Notes: generated by a model not told the origin, from the letters alone. Counted from the first letter of the stretch, positions 35,071-44,861 are shown. The stretch is DNA of 64,000 nucleotides from JBGQOG01 sp052113705 (GCF_052113705.1 NZ_JBGQOG010000011.1:1-64000); one strand, 5' to 3'. Numbers and translations are program-made.

Positions 35071-36090
35071 TTACAGGGTCTTCGGCGGCGCTGTAGAGCC
35101 GCGGATTTGCAGGCTGACGGGGATGGTGATCACCGTATCCGCCGCCGGGTGATCCGCCGACAACCGCGCCCGCAGCAGTTCCGCCGCACAGGCGCCCAGC
35201 CGCAACCGGTCCTGCCGCACAGTGGTCAGCGCCGGAATGACATATTCTGACGATTGGATGTCGTCGAACCCCACCAGCGAAATGTCCTCGGGCACCCGTA
35301 TCCCGCGCGCATGCAGCCCCGAGGCGAGGCCGATGGCCAATTGATCCGAGGCGCAGAGCACCGCCGTGGGCCGCGGTGTCAGCTGCATCACCCATTCCGC
35401 CGCCGCCCGTCCGCCTTCCAGCGAAAAATCCCCGTCGCCAATATGGCTCGCGGGCAGGTCCATCCCATGCGCGCCCAGCGCCGCAATGGTTCCCGCAAGC
35501 CGCTCGGTGCACAACACATTGCTCATCGGTCCCGAGAGATAGGCGATGTCGCGGTGGCCAAGCCCGACCAGATGCTCGACCGCGAGGGTCATCCCGGCGC
35601 GGTTGTCGCTGCGCACCGAGGGAAAGCCGCCTTCGGGAAACCATTCGCAGGCAAAGACCACGCGGTCGGCATTCTCGGGCTTGGCCAGCTCGGTGCGGAC
35701 CGCGGCGGGCAGGCCCCCATCCAGACAGATCACCCCATCGACCCGCGCATTGCGCAGATGCGACAAAAGCGAATGCCCCTGTTCCAGTGCGGACCGGCTG
35801 TCGGTCACCAGAAGATCCATGCCGCTCGCCATCAGGCTTTGCTGCAGGCCGGAGAAAATGGCCGAGAAGAACGGGTTTCCCAGATCCGGCACGATCGCCA
35901 GAACCGAATCGGCGCGCTGGCGGCGCAGGTTGCGCGCCATGGAATTCACCCGGTAGCCCTGTGCCTCGACCACCGCCATCACCTGCGCCCGGGTTTCCTC
36001 AGAGACCAGTTCCGGGTTCGACAAGGTGCGGCTGACAGTGGCCGTCGAGACCCCGGAGAGGCGCGCAATATCCTTGATGCTCACTGACAT
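35071..36090 (-). CDS. LacI-family transcriptional regulator
   Basis: A 339-residue LacI/GalR repressor: HTH DIARLSGVSTATVSRTLSN at about 7-25, hinge, then a periplasmic-binding-like core (IVPDLGNPFFSAIFSG, FDDIQSSEYVIPALTTVRQ). It is divergent from the sugar ABC importer operon at 36333 and is expected to repress it until its sugar or an intermediate binds. Two operator-like palindromes lie between the genes. Confidence 0.93.
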   Translation of the reverse strand: MSVSIKDIARLSGVSTATVSRTLSNPELVSEETRAQVMAVVEAQGYRVNSMARNLRRQRADSVLAIVPDLGNPFFSAIFSGLQQSLMASGMDLLVTDSRSALEQGHSLLSHLRNARVDGVICLDGGLPAAVRTELAKPENADRVVFACEWFPEGGFPSVRSDNRAGMTLAVEHLVGLGHRDIAYLSGPMSNVLCTERLAGTIAALGAHGMDLPASHIGDGDFSLEGGRAAAEWVMQLTPRPTAVLCASDQLAIGLASGLHARGIRVPEDISLVGFDDIQSSEYVIPALTTVRQDRLRLGACAAELLRARLSADHPAADTVITIPVSLQIRGSTAPPKTL

Positions 36091-36134
36091 AGCTGCCTCC
36101 GTGCCGTCGTTTTGCTGCTGCTGAAATCTCTCCC

Positions 36135-36150
36135 ATGTAATGCTTTACAT
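36135..36150. promoter_or_regulatory. LacI-type operator 1
   Basis: ATGTAA-TGCT-TTACAT, a palindrome with 6-bp arms, between lacI and the sugar operon. Operator 2 lies 51 bp away centre to centre, about five helical turns, with TTGACG (36157-36162), a possible -35, in between. Confidence 0.55.
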
Positions 36151-36186
36151 TTCTTGTTGACGCAATGAAAAACCCGTGACAGCCTA

Positions 36187-36200
36187 TGTAAACGATTTCA
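36187..36200. promoter_or_regulatory. LacI-type operator 2
   Basis: TGTAAACGATTTCA has the central CG and A/T-rich arms typical of LacI/GalR-family sites (pattern TGNAANCGNTTNCA). Confidence 0.6.
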
Positions 36201-36332
36201 GAACGCGAGGAGGCGTTGCTGAGCATTCGTTCAGGTTGCAGGGCGGCAGGCCCGGCAGGCCGTTGGCACCGCGTCGGGCAGGGCCGGACGCAGGCACAGG
36301 AAAAGGGCGAAAGCCCTGAGGGAGGAGGGACC

Positions 36333-37607
36333 ATGACCGATCAGACCACCCGTCAAACGGGCAAGAAAATGCGCCATTTGCTGGCCGCGACCGCGCTTGT
36401 GGCACTGCCCGTGGGCCTGTTGCCCGCGGTGGCGGCGGCCGCAGATCTGGAGATCACCCATTGGTGGACCTCGGGCGGCGAGGCGGCGGCGGTCAAAGAG
36501 CTGGCCGCGATGTTTGAGGCGCAGACCGGCAACAAATGGGTCGATGGCGCGATTGCGGGCTCGGGCACGGTGGCGCGCCCGGTGATCATTTCGCGGATCC
36601 TCGGGGGCGATCCGATGGCGGCGACGCAGCTGAACCACGGGCAACAGGCGCAGGAACTGGTTGAGGCCGGTCTGATGCAGGACCTGACCGATATTGCCGA
36701 GGCCGGGCATTGGCGCGACATCGTGCAGCCGGTCTCGTTGCTGGATGCCTGCACGGTCGATGGCAAAGTCTATTGCGTGCCGCTGAACATCCATTCGCCG
36801 CAATGGATGTGGACCTCGCCCGCCGCCTTTGAGGCCGCAGGCGTTGCGCCCGCCACCAACTGGGAGGAACTGAAGGCCGCAGCCCCCGCGCTGGTGGCCG
36901 CGGGCAAGGTGCCGCTGTCGCTGGGCAAGCAGGGCTGGCAGGAAAACACCCTGCTGCAGACGCTGATTGCCGGTCTTGCCGGGGCCGAAATCTACACGGC
37001 GGCTTTCGGGCAGGCGGATCCTGCGGTGCTGACCGGCCCCGAGATGACACAGGTGTTTGAAGAGCTGGCCACGGCGCGCGACCTCTCAAAGGACAGCAAT
37101 GTCCAGGACTGGAACCTGGCCACGGCCCAGGTGATCAACGGCGATGCGGGTGCGCAGGTGATGGGCGACTGGGCGCAGGGTGAATTCGCGCTGGCCGGCA
37201 AGGTGGCGGGCACGGATTACGACTGCTTTATCGGGATGGGCGGCGATCCGGTCATCTCCACCGGCGGTGACGCCTTCTACTTCCCGGTGAACAAGGATCC
37301 GGCGGTCACCGCCGCGCAAAAGGAACTGGCGCAGGTGCTGATCTCGCCCGAGGCGCAGGTGGCGTTCAACCTGAAGAAGGGCTCGTTGCCGGTGCGCGGC
37401 GATGTCGATCTGACCAAGGCGGGCGCCTGTATGCAAAAGGGGCTGGCGACGCTGAAGGCCGGGAATGTGATCCCCTCGGTGGACCAGCTGATCTCGCCGG
37501 ATTCGCGCGGTCAGGTCGAGGATCTGATGGCGGAGTTCTTTGGGTCCGCGATGACGGCGGCAGATGCGCAGGCGCGCTTTGCCCAGATCATCGAGAACGA
37601 CAAGTAA
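36333..37607 (+). CDS. Carbohydrate ABC transporter solute-binding protein (family 1)
   Basis: A 424-residue receptor with Sec signal peptide (residues 1-36, cleavage near AAA-ADLEI) and the family-1 fold start ITHWWTSGGEAAAV. ATG 36333 is preceded by GGAGGAGGGA; just before it GGGC-GAAA-GCCC (36305-36316) forms a small GNRA-loop hairpin in the leader. It heads a seven-gene operon with permeases, ATPase, two isomerase-like and two dehydrogenase genes. It probably binds a mono- or disaccharide or glycoside; the exact ligand is not readable. Confidence 0.92.
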   Translation: MTDQTTRQTGKKMRHLLAATALVALPVGLLPAVAAAADLEITHWWTSGGEAAAVKELAAMFEAQTGNKWVDGAIAGSGTVARPVIISRILGGDPMAATQLNHGQQAQELVEAGLMQDLTDIAEAGHWRDIVQPVSLLDACTVDGKVYCVPLNIHSPQWMWTSPAAFEAAGVAPATNWEELKAAAPALVAAGKVPLSLGKQGWQENTLLQTLIAGLAGAEIYTAAFGQADPAVLTGPEMTQVFEELATARDLSKDSNVQDWNLATAQVINGDAGAQVMGDWAQGEFALAGKVAGTDYDCFIGMGGDPVISTGGDAFYFPVNKDPAVTAAQKELAQVLISPEAQVAFNLKKGSLPVRGDVDLTKAGACMQKGLATLKAGNVIPSVDQLISPDSRGQVEDLMAEFFGSAMTAADAQARFAQIIENDK

Positions 37608-37618
37608 CCTCCCCCGTT

Positions 37619-37652
37619 CCGGGCCGCCGCAGCTCCCATAGTGGCGGCCCGG
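37619..37652 (+). other. Intercistronic hairpin after sugar-binding protein gene
   Basis: A perfect 10-bp stem, CCGGGCCGCC / GGCGGCCCGG, with a 14-nt loop, directly after the binding-protein stop. It likely protects the upstream message so that the receptor outnumbers the permease, as with malE-malF. Confidence 0.6.
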
Positions 37653-37678
37653 GATGCCCTTCATGACAGGATCCGCCC

Positions 37679-38572
37679 ATGTCCGGCACCGCGCGTCCCC
37701 GCCATCTTCTGCGCAATCCCATGTCCAAGATCGCGGCCCTGCCGATGGTGGTCACCGCGACCGTCATTTTCATCGGCTGTTCGCTCTGGACGGTTGTGCA
37801 CAGTTTCACCAAATCCAAGCTGCTGCCAAAACTCGATTTCGTCGGCCTCGACCAATATGACCGGCTCTGGTCCACCTCGCGCTGGGTCGCTTCGGTGGAA
37901 AATCTGGCGGTCTACGGCATTCTGGCGCTGGTGCTGTCCATGGTGCTCGGCTTTGTCTTCGCCGCGCTTCTGGATCAGAAGATCCGCTTTGAAGGCGCGT
38001 TTCGCACGATCATCCTCTACCCCTACGCTTTGTCCTTCATCGTCACCGGCCTTGTCTGGCAATGGATCCTCAACCCGGATTTCGGCCTGCAGGGCATTGT
38101 GCGCGGCATGGGCTGGGAGAGTTTCAGTTTTGATCCGCTGAACAACCCGCAGCTGGTGATCGTGGCGCTGCTGATGGCGGGGATGTGGCAGGGCACCGGC
38201 CTCGTGACGGTGATCATGCTGGCCGGGCTGCGGGGGGTGGATGAGGACATCTGGAAAGCCAGCCGCGTGGACGGCATTCCGGCCTGGAAAACCTATCTCG
38301 TCGTGGTCATTCCCATCCTGCGGCCGGTGTTTGTGACGGCGGTGGTCATCGTCGGGGCGGGCATCGTCAAGCTCTACGATCTGGTGGTGGCGCTGACCAA
38401 TGGCGGCCCGGGCATCAGCTCGGAAGTCCCTGCGAAATATGTCTATGACTACATGTTCGCCAATCAAAACCTCGGCCAGGGCTTTGCCGCCTCCACCATG
38501 ATGCTGCTCGCGGTGCTGGTGATCGTGATCCCCTGGGCCCTTCTGGAATTCGGAGGCAAGCGCCGTGGCTGA
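37679..38572 (+). CDS. Sugar ABC transporter permease (MalF/UgpA-like)
   Basis: A 297-residue permease with about six membrane helices and the EAA loop around DEDIWKASRVDGIPAWKTYL, followed by IPILRPV. It is the first of two permeases; its stop overlaps the GTG start of the second at 38565, giving coupled synthesis of a heterodimer. Confidence 0.92.
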   Translation: MSGTARPRHLLRNPMSKIAALPMVVTATVIFIGCSLWTVVHSFTKSKLLPKLDFVGLDQYDRLWSTSRWVASVENLAVYGILALVLSMVLGFVFAALLDQKIRFEGAFRTIILYPYALSFIVTGLVWQWILNPDFGLQGIVRGMGWESFSFDPLNNPQLVIVALLMAGMWQGTGLVTVIMLAGLRGVDEDIWKASRVDGIPAWKTYLVVVIPILRPVFVTAVVIVGAGIVKLYDLVVALTNGGPGISSEVPAKYVYDYMFANQNLGQGFAASTMMLLAVLVIVIPWALLEFGGKRRG

Positions 38573-39506
38573 TACGTCTTTTTCCCCCCTCCATCGTCAG
38601 GCCCCGGCCTCGACCCAACGTCTTCTTTCGGGCGCGGCGGGCGCGCGGCCGAAAACCGGGCTGACCGGCAAACGGGTGATGATCTATGGCACGCTTTGTC
38701 TGGTCTCGCTCTATTACCTGCTGCCGCTCTGGGTGATGGTGATGACCTCGCTGAAGGGCATGCCCGAAATCCGCATGGGCAACATTTTTGCCCCGCCGGT
38801 CGAGATCACCTTTGAACCCTGGGTCAAAGCCTGGTCCGAGGCCTGCACCGGGCTGAACTGCGATGGCCTGTCGCGCGGGTTCTGGAATTCGGTGCGCATC
38901 GTCGTGCCCTCGGTGGTCATCTCGATCATCGTCGCCTCGGTGAACGGCTATGCCCTGGTGAACTGGAAGTTCAAAGGCTCCGAGCTGTTCTTCACCATCC
39001 TGATCTTCGGTGCCTTCATCCCCTATCAGGTGATGATCTATCCGATCGTGATCATCCTGCGCGAACTGGGGCTGATGGGCTCGGTCTGGGGGCTGGTGCT
39101 GGTGCATACGGTCTTTGGGATGCCGATCATCACCTTGCTCTTTCGCAACTATTTCTCCTCGCTGCCCGAGGAATTGTTCAAGGCGGCGCGGGTCGATGGC
39201 GCGGGATTCTGGCGGATCTTTCTGCAGGTGCTGGTGCCGATGTCGGTGCCGATCTTCACCGTCGCCGTCATCCTGCAGATCACCGGCATCTGGAACGATT
39301 TCCTGTTCGGCGTGATCTACACCAAGCCCGACACCTATCCGATGACCGTGCAGCTGAACAACATCGTCAACTCGGTGCAGGGGGTCAAGGAATACAACGT
39401 CAACATGGCGGCGACGCTGATCACCGGGATCGTGCCGCTCACCATCTACCTCATTTCCGGCAAGCTCTTCGTGCGCGGCATCGCCGCGGGCGCGGTCAAG
39501 GGCTGA
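38565..39506 (+). CDS. Sugar ABC transporter permease (MalG/UgpE-like)
   Basis: A 313-residue permease, GTG start with GGAGG eight bases upstream. The EAA loop is PEELFKAARVDGAGFWRIF. An N-terminal cytoplasmic extension of about 35 residues precedes the first helix. It pairs with the preceding permease. Confidence 0.92.
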   Translation: MADTSFSPLHRQAPASTQRLLSGAAGARPKTGLTGKRVMIYGTLCLVSLYYLLPLWVMVMTSLKGMPEIRMGNIFAPPVEITFEPWVKAWSEACTGLNCDGLSRGFWNSVRIVVPSVVISIIVASVNGYALVNWKFKGSELFFTILIFGAFIPYQVMIYPIVIILRELGLMGSVWGLVLVHTVFGMPIITLLFRNYFSSLPEELFKAARVDGAGFWRIFLQVLVPMSVPIFTVAVILQITGIWNDFLFGVIYTKPDTYPMTVQLNNIVNSVQGVKEYNVNMAATLITGIVPLTIYLISGKLFVRGIAAGAVKG

Positions 39507-39519
39507 GAAAGGACATCCG

Positions 39520-40623
39520 ATGTTTGATGAATCCCAAACGGCACTGGAGGGGATTTCGGTCTCGATCCGCGATCTGCAACTGAATTTCGGCGCGGTTTCG
39601 GTGCTGAAAGACCTCAATCTCGACATTCCGAAGGGCGAATTTCTGGTGCTGCTGGGCGCCTCGGGCTGCGGCAAATCCACCCTGCTGAACTGTATCGCCG
39701 GGCTGTTGGAGCCTTCGGGCGGGCAGATCTGGATCGAGGGCAAGAATGTCACCTGGGCCGAACCTTCGGCGCGCGGCATCGGCATGGTGTTCCAGTCCTA
39801 TGCGCTTTACCCGCAGATGACGGTCGAGGGGAACCTGTCCTTTGGCCTGAAGAACGCCAAATTGCCCAAGGCAGAAATTGCCCGCCGGGTGGCGCGGGCG
39901 GCCGAGATCCTGCATCTGGGGCCGCTGTTGCAGCGCAAACCCGCCGCCCTCTCCGGGGGTCAGCGGCAGCGGGTGGCGATCGGCCGGGCGCTGGTGCGCG
40001 ATGTGGATGTGTTCCTGTTCGACGAACCTCTGTCGAACCTTGATGCCAAACTGCGCGCCGAGCTGCGGGTCGAGCTGAAACGGCTGCACAACAGCCTGCA
40101 GAACACGATGATCTACGTCACCCATGATCAGGTCGAGGCGATGACTTTGGCCGACCGCATCGCGATCATGAAGGGCGGGGTCATCCAGCAACTTGCCGCC
40201 CCGCTCGACATCTACAACCGCCCGGCGAACCTCTATGTGGCGGGCTTTATCGGTGCGCCCCCGATGAACTTCCTGCAGGGCCATCTGCGGGGCCTCAGCT
40301 TTGAGGGGGCGCTGACGATCCCGGTGCCGGGCTATGATTTCGCCGCCCCGCCCCCCGCCAATTGCCCCGCCGTCTTTGGCATCCGCCCCGAACATGTGCT
40401 GGTGGGCGAGGCCGCCGCCCGCGCCCCGGTGCAGACCGAGGTGGTGGTGGAAATCGTCGAGCCGATGGGGGCGGACACGCTGCTCTGGACCCGGATCGGT
40501 ACGGATGAATTCCGCATCCGCATCGACGGCCAAACCGCCATTCGCAGTGGCGAAACCATCACCATCGGGCTCGATCCCGCCCGTTCCTCCCTTTTTGACG
40601 CCCGCAGCGAGCTGCGGCTTTAA
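39520..40623 (+). CDS. Sugar ABC transporter ATP-binding protein (MalK/UgpC-like)
   Basis: A 367-residue ATPase: GASGCGKST, LSGGQRQR, DVFLFDEPLSNLDAK and THDQVEAMT are intact, with a C-terminal TOBE/OB regulatory domain (GIRPEHVLVGE). It powers the preceding permeases. Confidence 0.94.
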   Translation: MFDESQTALEGISVSIRDLQLNFGAVSVLKDLNLDIPKGEFLVLLGASGCGKSTLLNCIAGLLEPSGGQIWIEGKNVTWAEPSARGIGMVFQSYALYPQMTVEGNLSFGLKNAKLPKAEIARRVARAAEILHLGPLLQRKPAALSGGQRQRVAIGRALVRDVDVFLFDEPLSNLDAKLRAELRVELKRLHNSLQNTMIYVTHDQVEAMTLADRIAIMKGGVIQQLAAPLDIYNRPANLYVAGFIGAPPMNFLQGHLRGLSFEGALTIPVPGYDFAAPPPANCPAVFGIRPEHVLVGEAAARAPVQTEVVVEIVEPMGADTLLWTRIGTDEFRIRIDGQTAIRSGETITIGLDPARSSLFDARSELRL

Positions 40624-40638
40624 ACCAACAGGTGTCTG

Positions 40639-41385
40639 ATGATCCTCTCATTGCAACTCTTCTCGGCCCGCAATTTCACCCCCTATACCAAGATCATCGC
40701 CAGTCTGGGCGCGCTTGGCTACAACGCCGCCGAGGGCTATTTTGGCAATTTCGCCGAGGCCAACGAGACCCGCGCCGCCCTTGATGCCGCGGGCATGACC
40801 ATGCCCTCTCTGCATGTCCCCCTCGAGATGGTCGAGACCGATCCTGACGGGGTCAAGACGCTGGCCAAGACCCTTGGGGTGTCGCGGGTTTTCGCGCCCT
40901 GGCTGCACCCTGATCACCGCCCGACCGAGGCGGCGGGCTGGCGCGCGATTGCGGCGCGGCTGGTCACCTGCCACGCGCTGATGGCCGAGCGCGGTCTGGC
41001 CTTTGGCTGGCACAACCATGATTTCGAGATCACGCCGCTGGCCGATGGCTCGGTGCCGATGGAGATCCTGCTGACGGAGGCGCCGATGATCGACTGGGAG
41101 GCGGATATCGCCTGGATCGTGCGCGGCGGCGGCGATCCGGTGGACTGGATCACCCGCCACGGCGCCCGCATCACTGCGGCGCATTTCAAGGATCTCGCCC
41201 CGGCGGGGGAAAAGGCGGATGAAAGCGGCTGGGCCGATGCGGGCACTGGCACGATGGACTGGCCCGCGATCCATGCCGCGCTCAAGGCCCACAGCCGCTG
41301 CGAAATTCTGGTGGCCGAGCATGACAATCCCAATGATTTCGCGCGTTTTGCCCGCAATGCCCGCGCTTCGTTCCAAGCCCTGTGA
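40639..41385 (+). CDS. Sugar phosphate isomerase/epimerase-family TIM barrel
   Basis: A 248-residue AP-endonuclease-2/IolE-like barrel. Metal-ligand positions are visible: WHNHDFE, DWEADIAWI, AAHFKD and the late LVAEHDN. Members include inositol dehydratases, epimerases and the beta-eliminating enzymes of 3-keto-glycoside pathways. It lies directly after the ATPase and is coupled to a Gfo/Idh dehydrogenase nine bases downstream, which favours action on a keto-sugar. Confidence 0.88.
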   Translation: MILSLQLFSARNFTPYTKIIASLGALGYNAAEGYFGNFAEANETRAALDAAGMTMPSLHVPLEMVETDPDGVKTLAKTLGVSRVFAPWLHPDHRPTEAAGWRAIAARLVTCHALMAERGLAFGWHNHDFEITPLADGSVPMEILLTEAPMIDWEADIAWIVRGGGDPVDWITRHGARITAAHFKDLAPAGEKADESGWADAGTGTMDWPAIHAALKAHSRCEILVAEHDNPNDFARFARNARASFQAL

Positions 41386-41394
41386 GAGACTGAC

Positions 41395-42525
41395 ATGACC
41401 CAAGTTCTGCGGATCGGCCTGATCGGCTGTGGCAATATCTCGACCTCCTATCTGTCGCGGGCGGTGAATTTCAAGAACATCAGCTTCCGCGCGGTGGCGG
41501 ATGTGAACCCCGAAGCCGCCGCCGCGCGCGGTGCCGAATTTGGGGTGGAGGTGATGACCCCGGAGGCGCTTTTGGCGCATCCGGAGGTGGATATGGTGCT
41601 CAACCTCACCATTCCGGCCGCGCATTACGCGGTATCGAAAGCGGCGCTGGAGGCGGGCAAGCATGTCTACTCCGAAAAGCCCTATGTGCTCAGCCTGGAG
41701 GAGGGACGCGATCTGGCCGCCCTCGCGGCGGCGCGCGGTCTGCGGCTGGGTTCGGCGCCCGATACCGTGCTTGGGTCTTCGCACCAGCTGGCGCGGCATC
41801 TGATTGATGCGGGCGCGGTGGGGCGGATCACCTCGGGCACCTGCGCGGTGATGAGCCACGGGATGGAGGCCTGGCACCCCAATCCGGACTTCTTCTTCCT
41901 GAAAGGCGGCGGGCCGATCCTTGATCTTGGCCCCTATTACATCGCCAATCTGGTACAATTGCTGGGCCCGGTCGCCCGCGTTTCGGCGCTGAGCGCCACG
42001 CCCTCGCCCACCCGCACCATCGGCTCGGAACCCCGGCGGGGCGAGGTGATCCCGGTGGAAACCCCGACCACGATCCATGCCTTGCTGGAGTTTCACAGCG
42101 GCGCGGTGATCACGCTCGTCGCCAGCTGGGATGTCTGGCAGCACGATCTGGCGCCGATGGCGCTGTATGGCACCGAGGGGACGCTGCATGTGCCGGACCC
42201 GAATTTCTTTGACGGTCCGGTGCGGCTGACCAAGGGGGCCGAGCCCGCCGATCTGCCCGCCTGGGATCACCCGCTCGGCCCGCCGAACCGCGAGATCCCC
42301 CGCGGCATGGTCGCCGATTACCGCACGGCGGGCCTGGCCGATATGGCGCAGGCAATCACCGAGGGACGCCCCCACCGCTGCAACGATGAATTCGCGCTGC
42401 ATGTGGTCGAGGTGATGACCGCCATTTTGCAATCGGGCGAGGAAGGCCGCTTCATCCCGCTCACCACCCGCTGCGCCCGCCCCGAGGCTTTGGGGATCGA
42501 TGCCGCGCGCGCTTTGCTAGCCTAG
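41395..42525 (+). CDS. Gfo/Idh/MocA-family oxidoreductase
   Basis: A 376-residue NAD(P)-dependent sugar dehydrogenase. N-terminal IGLIGCGNISTSYLSR binds the nucleotide, SEKPYVLSLEE carries the EKP motif, and GGGPILDLGPYYI supplies the later conserved Asp/Tyr. It most likely oxidises or reduces a sugar hydroxyl, often C3 in this family. It is the first of two such genes in the operon. Confidence 0.9.
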   Translation: MTQVLRIGLIGCGNISTSYLSRAVNFKNISFRAVADVNPEAAAARGAEFGVEVMTPEALLAHPEVDMVLNLTIPAAHYAVSKAALEAGKHVYSEKPYVLSLEEGRDLAALAAARGLRLGSAPDTVLGSSHQLARHLIDAGAVGRITSGTCAVMSHGMEAWHPNPDFFFLKGGGPILDLGPYYIANLVQLLGPVARVSALSATPSPTRTIGSEPRRGEVIPVETPTTIHALLEFHSGAVITLVASWDVWQHDLAPMALYGTEGTLHVPDPNFFDGPVRLTKGAEPADLPAWDHPLGPPNREIPRGMVADYRTAGLADMAQAITEGRPHRCNDEFALHVVEVMTAILQSGEEGRFIPLTTRCARPEALGIDAARALLA

Positions 42526-42535
42526 GAATTCTGAA

Positions 42536-43609
42536 ATGCCCATGAATGACAAAAAGGATCGCATGAAAGGTCCGGCGATTTTCCTCGCGCAATTCGCCGG
42601 CGATGCCGCGCCTTTTGATACGCTTGCGGGGATTGCGGGCTGGGCGGCGGGCCTCGGCTACAAGGGGATCCAGATCCCCTGCGACGCCCGGTTCATCGAT
42701 CTGGACCGCGCCGCCGACAGCCAGACCTATTGCGATGAAATCAAGGGGATCTGCGCCGATGCGGGGGTGGCGATCACCGAATTGTCGACGCATATCCAGG
42801 GCCAGCTTGTGGCCGTACACCCGGCCTATGCGCCACAATTCGACGGCTTTGCCCCCGAGGCCCTGCGCGGCAAGCCGCAGGCGCAGGCCGAATGGGCGGC
42901 GGGCGAGGTGATCAAGGCGGCGCGCGCCTCGCGCAACCTCGGGCTTGAGGTGCAGGTGGGGTTTTCGGGTGCCTTGGCCTGGCCCTATCTCTACCCCTGG
43001 CCGCAGCGTCCCGCCGGGCTGATCGACGAAGCCTTTGCCGAGCTGGCGCGCCGTTGGCGTCCCATTCTGGATGCACATGATGCGCTTTGCGTCGATTATG
43101 CCTTTGAATTGCATCCGGGCGAGGATTTGATGGATGGCGCCAGTTTTGAGCGTTTCCTGACGGCGGTGGAGGGCCATCCGCGCGCGGCGATTGCCTACGA
43201 TCCGTCGCATTTCGTGCTGCAACAGCTGGACTACCTTGGCTTTATCGACCGATATCACGACCGCATCCGCGCCTTCCACGTCAAGGATGCCGAGTTCAAT
43301 CCGACGGCGCAGCAGGGCGTCTATTCCGGCTTTGCCAATTGGGCCGAGCGCGCGGGCCGCTTCCGCAGCCTCGGCGATGGACAGGTTGATTTCTCGGCGA
43401 TTTTCTCGCGGCTGACGCAATATGGCTTTACCGGCTGGGCGGTGCTCGAATGGGAATGCGCGCTGAAATCCCCGGCGCAGGGCGCGGCAGAGGGGGCGCC
43501 CTTCATCGCCCGGCATCTGATCGAGCCGACGCCGCATGCCTTTGACGATTTCGCGGGGGGCAGCGTCGACCGCAGCCAGATCCGCAGCATGCTCGGGCTT
43601 GGCGCATGA
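42536..43609 (+). CDS. Sugar phosphate isomerase/epimerase-family TIM barrel (long form)
   Basis: A 357-residue barrel, about 100 residues longer than the first one. Expected metal ligands are in FELHPGED, YDPSHF, AFHVKDAEF and VLEWECAL. The long form with a C-terminal extension (PTPHAFDDFAGG) is seen in keto-sugar eliminase/hydratase-like groups. Its stop overlaps the ATG of the next dehydrogenase (ATGA at 43606-43609). Confidence 0.88.
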   Translation: MPMNDKKDRMKGPAIFLAQFAGDAAPFDTLAGIAGWAAGLGYKGIQIPCDARFIDLDRAADSQTYCDEIKGICADAGVAITELSTHIQGQLVAVHPAYAPQFDGFAPEALRGKPQAQAEWAAGEVIKAARASRNLGLEVQVGFSGALAWPYLYPWPQRPAGLIDEAFAELARRWRPILDAHDALCVDYAFELHPGEDLMDGASFERFLTAVEGHPRAAIAYDPSHFVLQQLDYLGFIDRYHDRIRAFHVKDAEFNPTAQQGVYSGFANWAERAGRFRSLGDGQVDFSAIFSRLTQYGFTGWAVLEWECALKSPAQGAAEGAPFIARHLIEPTPHAFDDFAGGSVDRSQIRSMLGLGA

Positions 43610-44709
43610 GCGGCGCGCGGATCCGGCTGGGCATGGTCGGTGGCGGGCAGGGCGCCTTCATCGGCGGCGTGCACCGCATCGCGGCGCGGCTCGACGGGCG
43701 GTTTGATCTGGTGGCGGGGGCGCTTTCGGCAGACCCCGCCCGCGCCAAAGCCTCGGCCGACGAATTGGGCATTGCCCGTTCCTACAGCGATTATGCAGAG
43801 ATGGCCCGGGCCGAGGCCGCCCGTCCGGATGGCATTCAGGCGGTGGCGATTGTCACCCCGAACCATCTGCATCTGCCCGTCGCCCGCGCGTTTTTGCAGG
43901 CGGGTATCCATGTGATCTGCGACAAGCCGCTGACCGCGACCCTGCCCGAGGCCGAGGAACTGGCCCGCATCGCCAAAGCCTCTGAGGCGCTCTTTATCCT
44001 GACCCATACCTATGCGGGCTATCCGATGATCCGCGAGGCGCGGCGGCTGGTGGCCGCAGGGGCGCTGGGGCAGATCCGGGTGGTGCAGGTGGAATATGCA
44101 CAGGATTGGCTGGCCCGACCCGAGAGCGGCAAACAGGCCGAATGGCGCACCGATCCCGCCCGCTCGGGCGAGGGGGGCGCGGTGGGCGACATCGGCAGCC
44201 ATGCTGCACATCTCGCCTGCTATGTCAGTGGCCAGCCCATCACGGAGGTGGCCGCCGAACTCACCGCCTTTGTCGAGGGGCGGCGGGTGGATGACAATGC
44301 GCAGGCGCTGCTGCGCTTTGCGGGTGGCGCGCGCGGGATGCTCTGGGCCAGTCAGGTGGCGCCGGGGTTTGACAATGACATCCGGCTGCGGGTGATGGGG
44401 ACGGAGGCGGGGCTGGAATGGAACCATGCCACGCCGAACCTGCTGCGCTTCACCCGGCTGGGCGAACCCGCGCAGACCCTGACCCGGGGTGGCCCCGGTT
44501 TTCAGGGCGCGGCGCGGGTGCCCGCCGGGCATCCCGAGGGCTATCTGGAGGCCTTTGCCACCCTCTATGCCGGGGCGGCGGATGCGATCACCGCGGGCGC
44601 CTTACCCGAGGATTTGCCCGGCATTGACGCGGGGCTGGAGGGGATGCGCTTTATCGCGGCCTGCATCTACTCGTCGCGCGCCAACGGGCAGTGGCAACGG
44701 CTGGGCTAA
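43606..44709 (+). CDS. Gfo/Idh/MocA-family oxidoreductase
   Basis: A 367-residue dehydrogenase: [31 protein letters not shown] and [17 protein letters not shown] are the nucleotide, Lys-Pro and catalytic Asp/His blocks. It is only distantly like the first Gfo/Idh in the operon, so the two probably act on different carbons or at different stages. It is last in the sugar operon. Confidence 0.9.
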   Translation: MSGARIRLGMVGGGQGAFIGGVHRIAARLDGRFDLVAGALSADPARAKASADELGIARSYSDYAEMARAEAARPDGIQAVAIVTPNHLHLPVARAFLQAGIHVICDKPLTATLPEAEELARIAKASEALFILTHTYAGYPMIREARRLVAAGALGQIRVVQVEYAQDWLARPESGKQAEWRTDPARSGEGGAVGDIGSHAAHLACYVSGQPITEVAAELTAFVEGRRVDDNAQALLRFAGGARGMLWASQVAPGFDNDIRLRVMGTEAGLEWNHATPNLLRFTRLGEPAQTLTRGGPGFQGAARVPAGHPEGYLEAFATLYAGAADAITAGALPEDLPGIDAGLEGMRFIAACIYSSRANGQWQRLG

Positions 44710-44718
44710 GGTATGGTT

Positions 44719-44752
44719 GCGCGGGCGATGCCGCGAAAAGCACCGCCCGCGC
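44719..44752. terminator. Terminator-like hairpin between convergent operons
   Basis: GCGCGGGCG (44719-44727) and CGCCCGCGC (44744-44752) form a perfect 9-bp stem with a 16-nt loop, just after the sugar operon and before the convergent flavodoxin-like gene. No T-tract. Confidence 0.6.
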
Positions 44753-44861
44753 TTGCGGAAGGCAGGGTTGGGATGCGTGAACCTTTGTGCACCTGCGACA
44801 GCCGGTGCATTTCAGGCAAAACTGTCTGCCCGGGGGGGCGGGATTTGCCTCGTTTTTGAGA

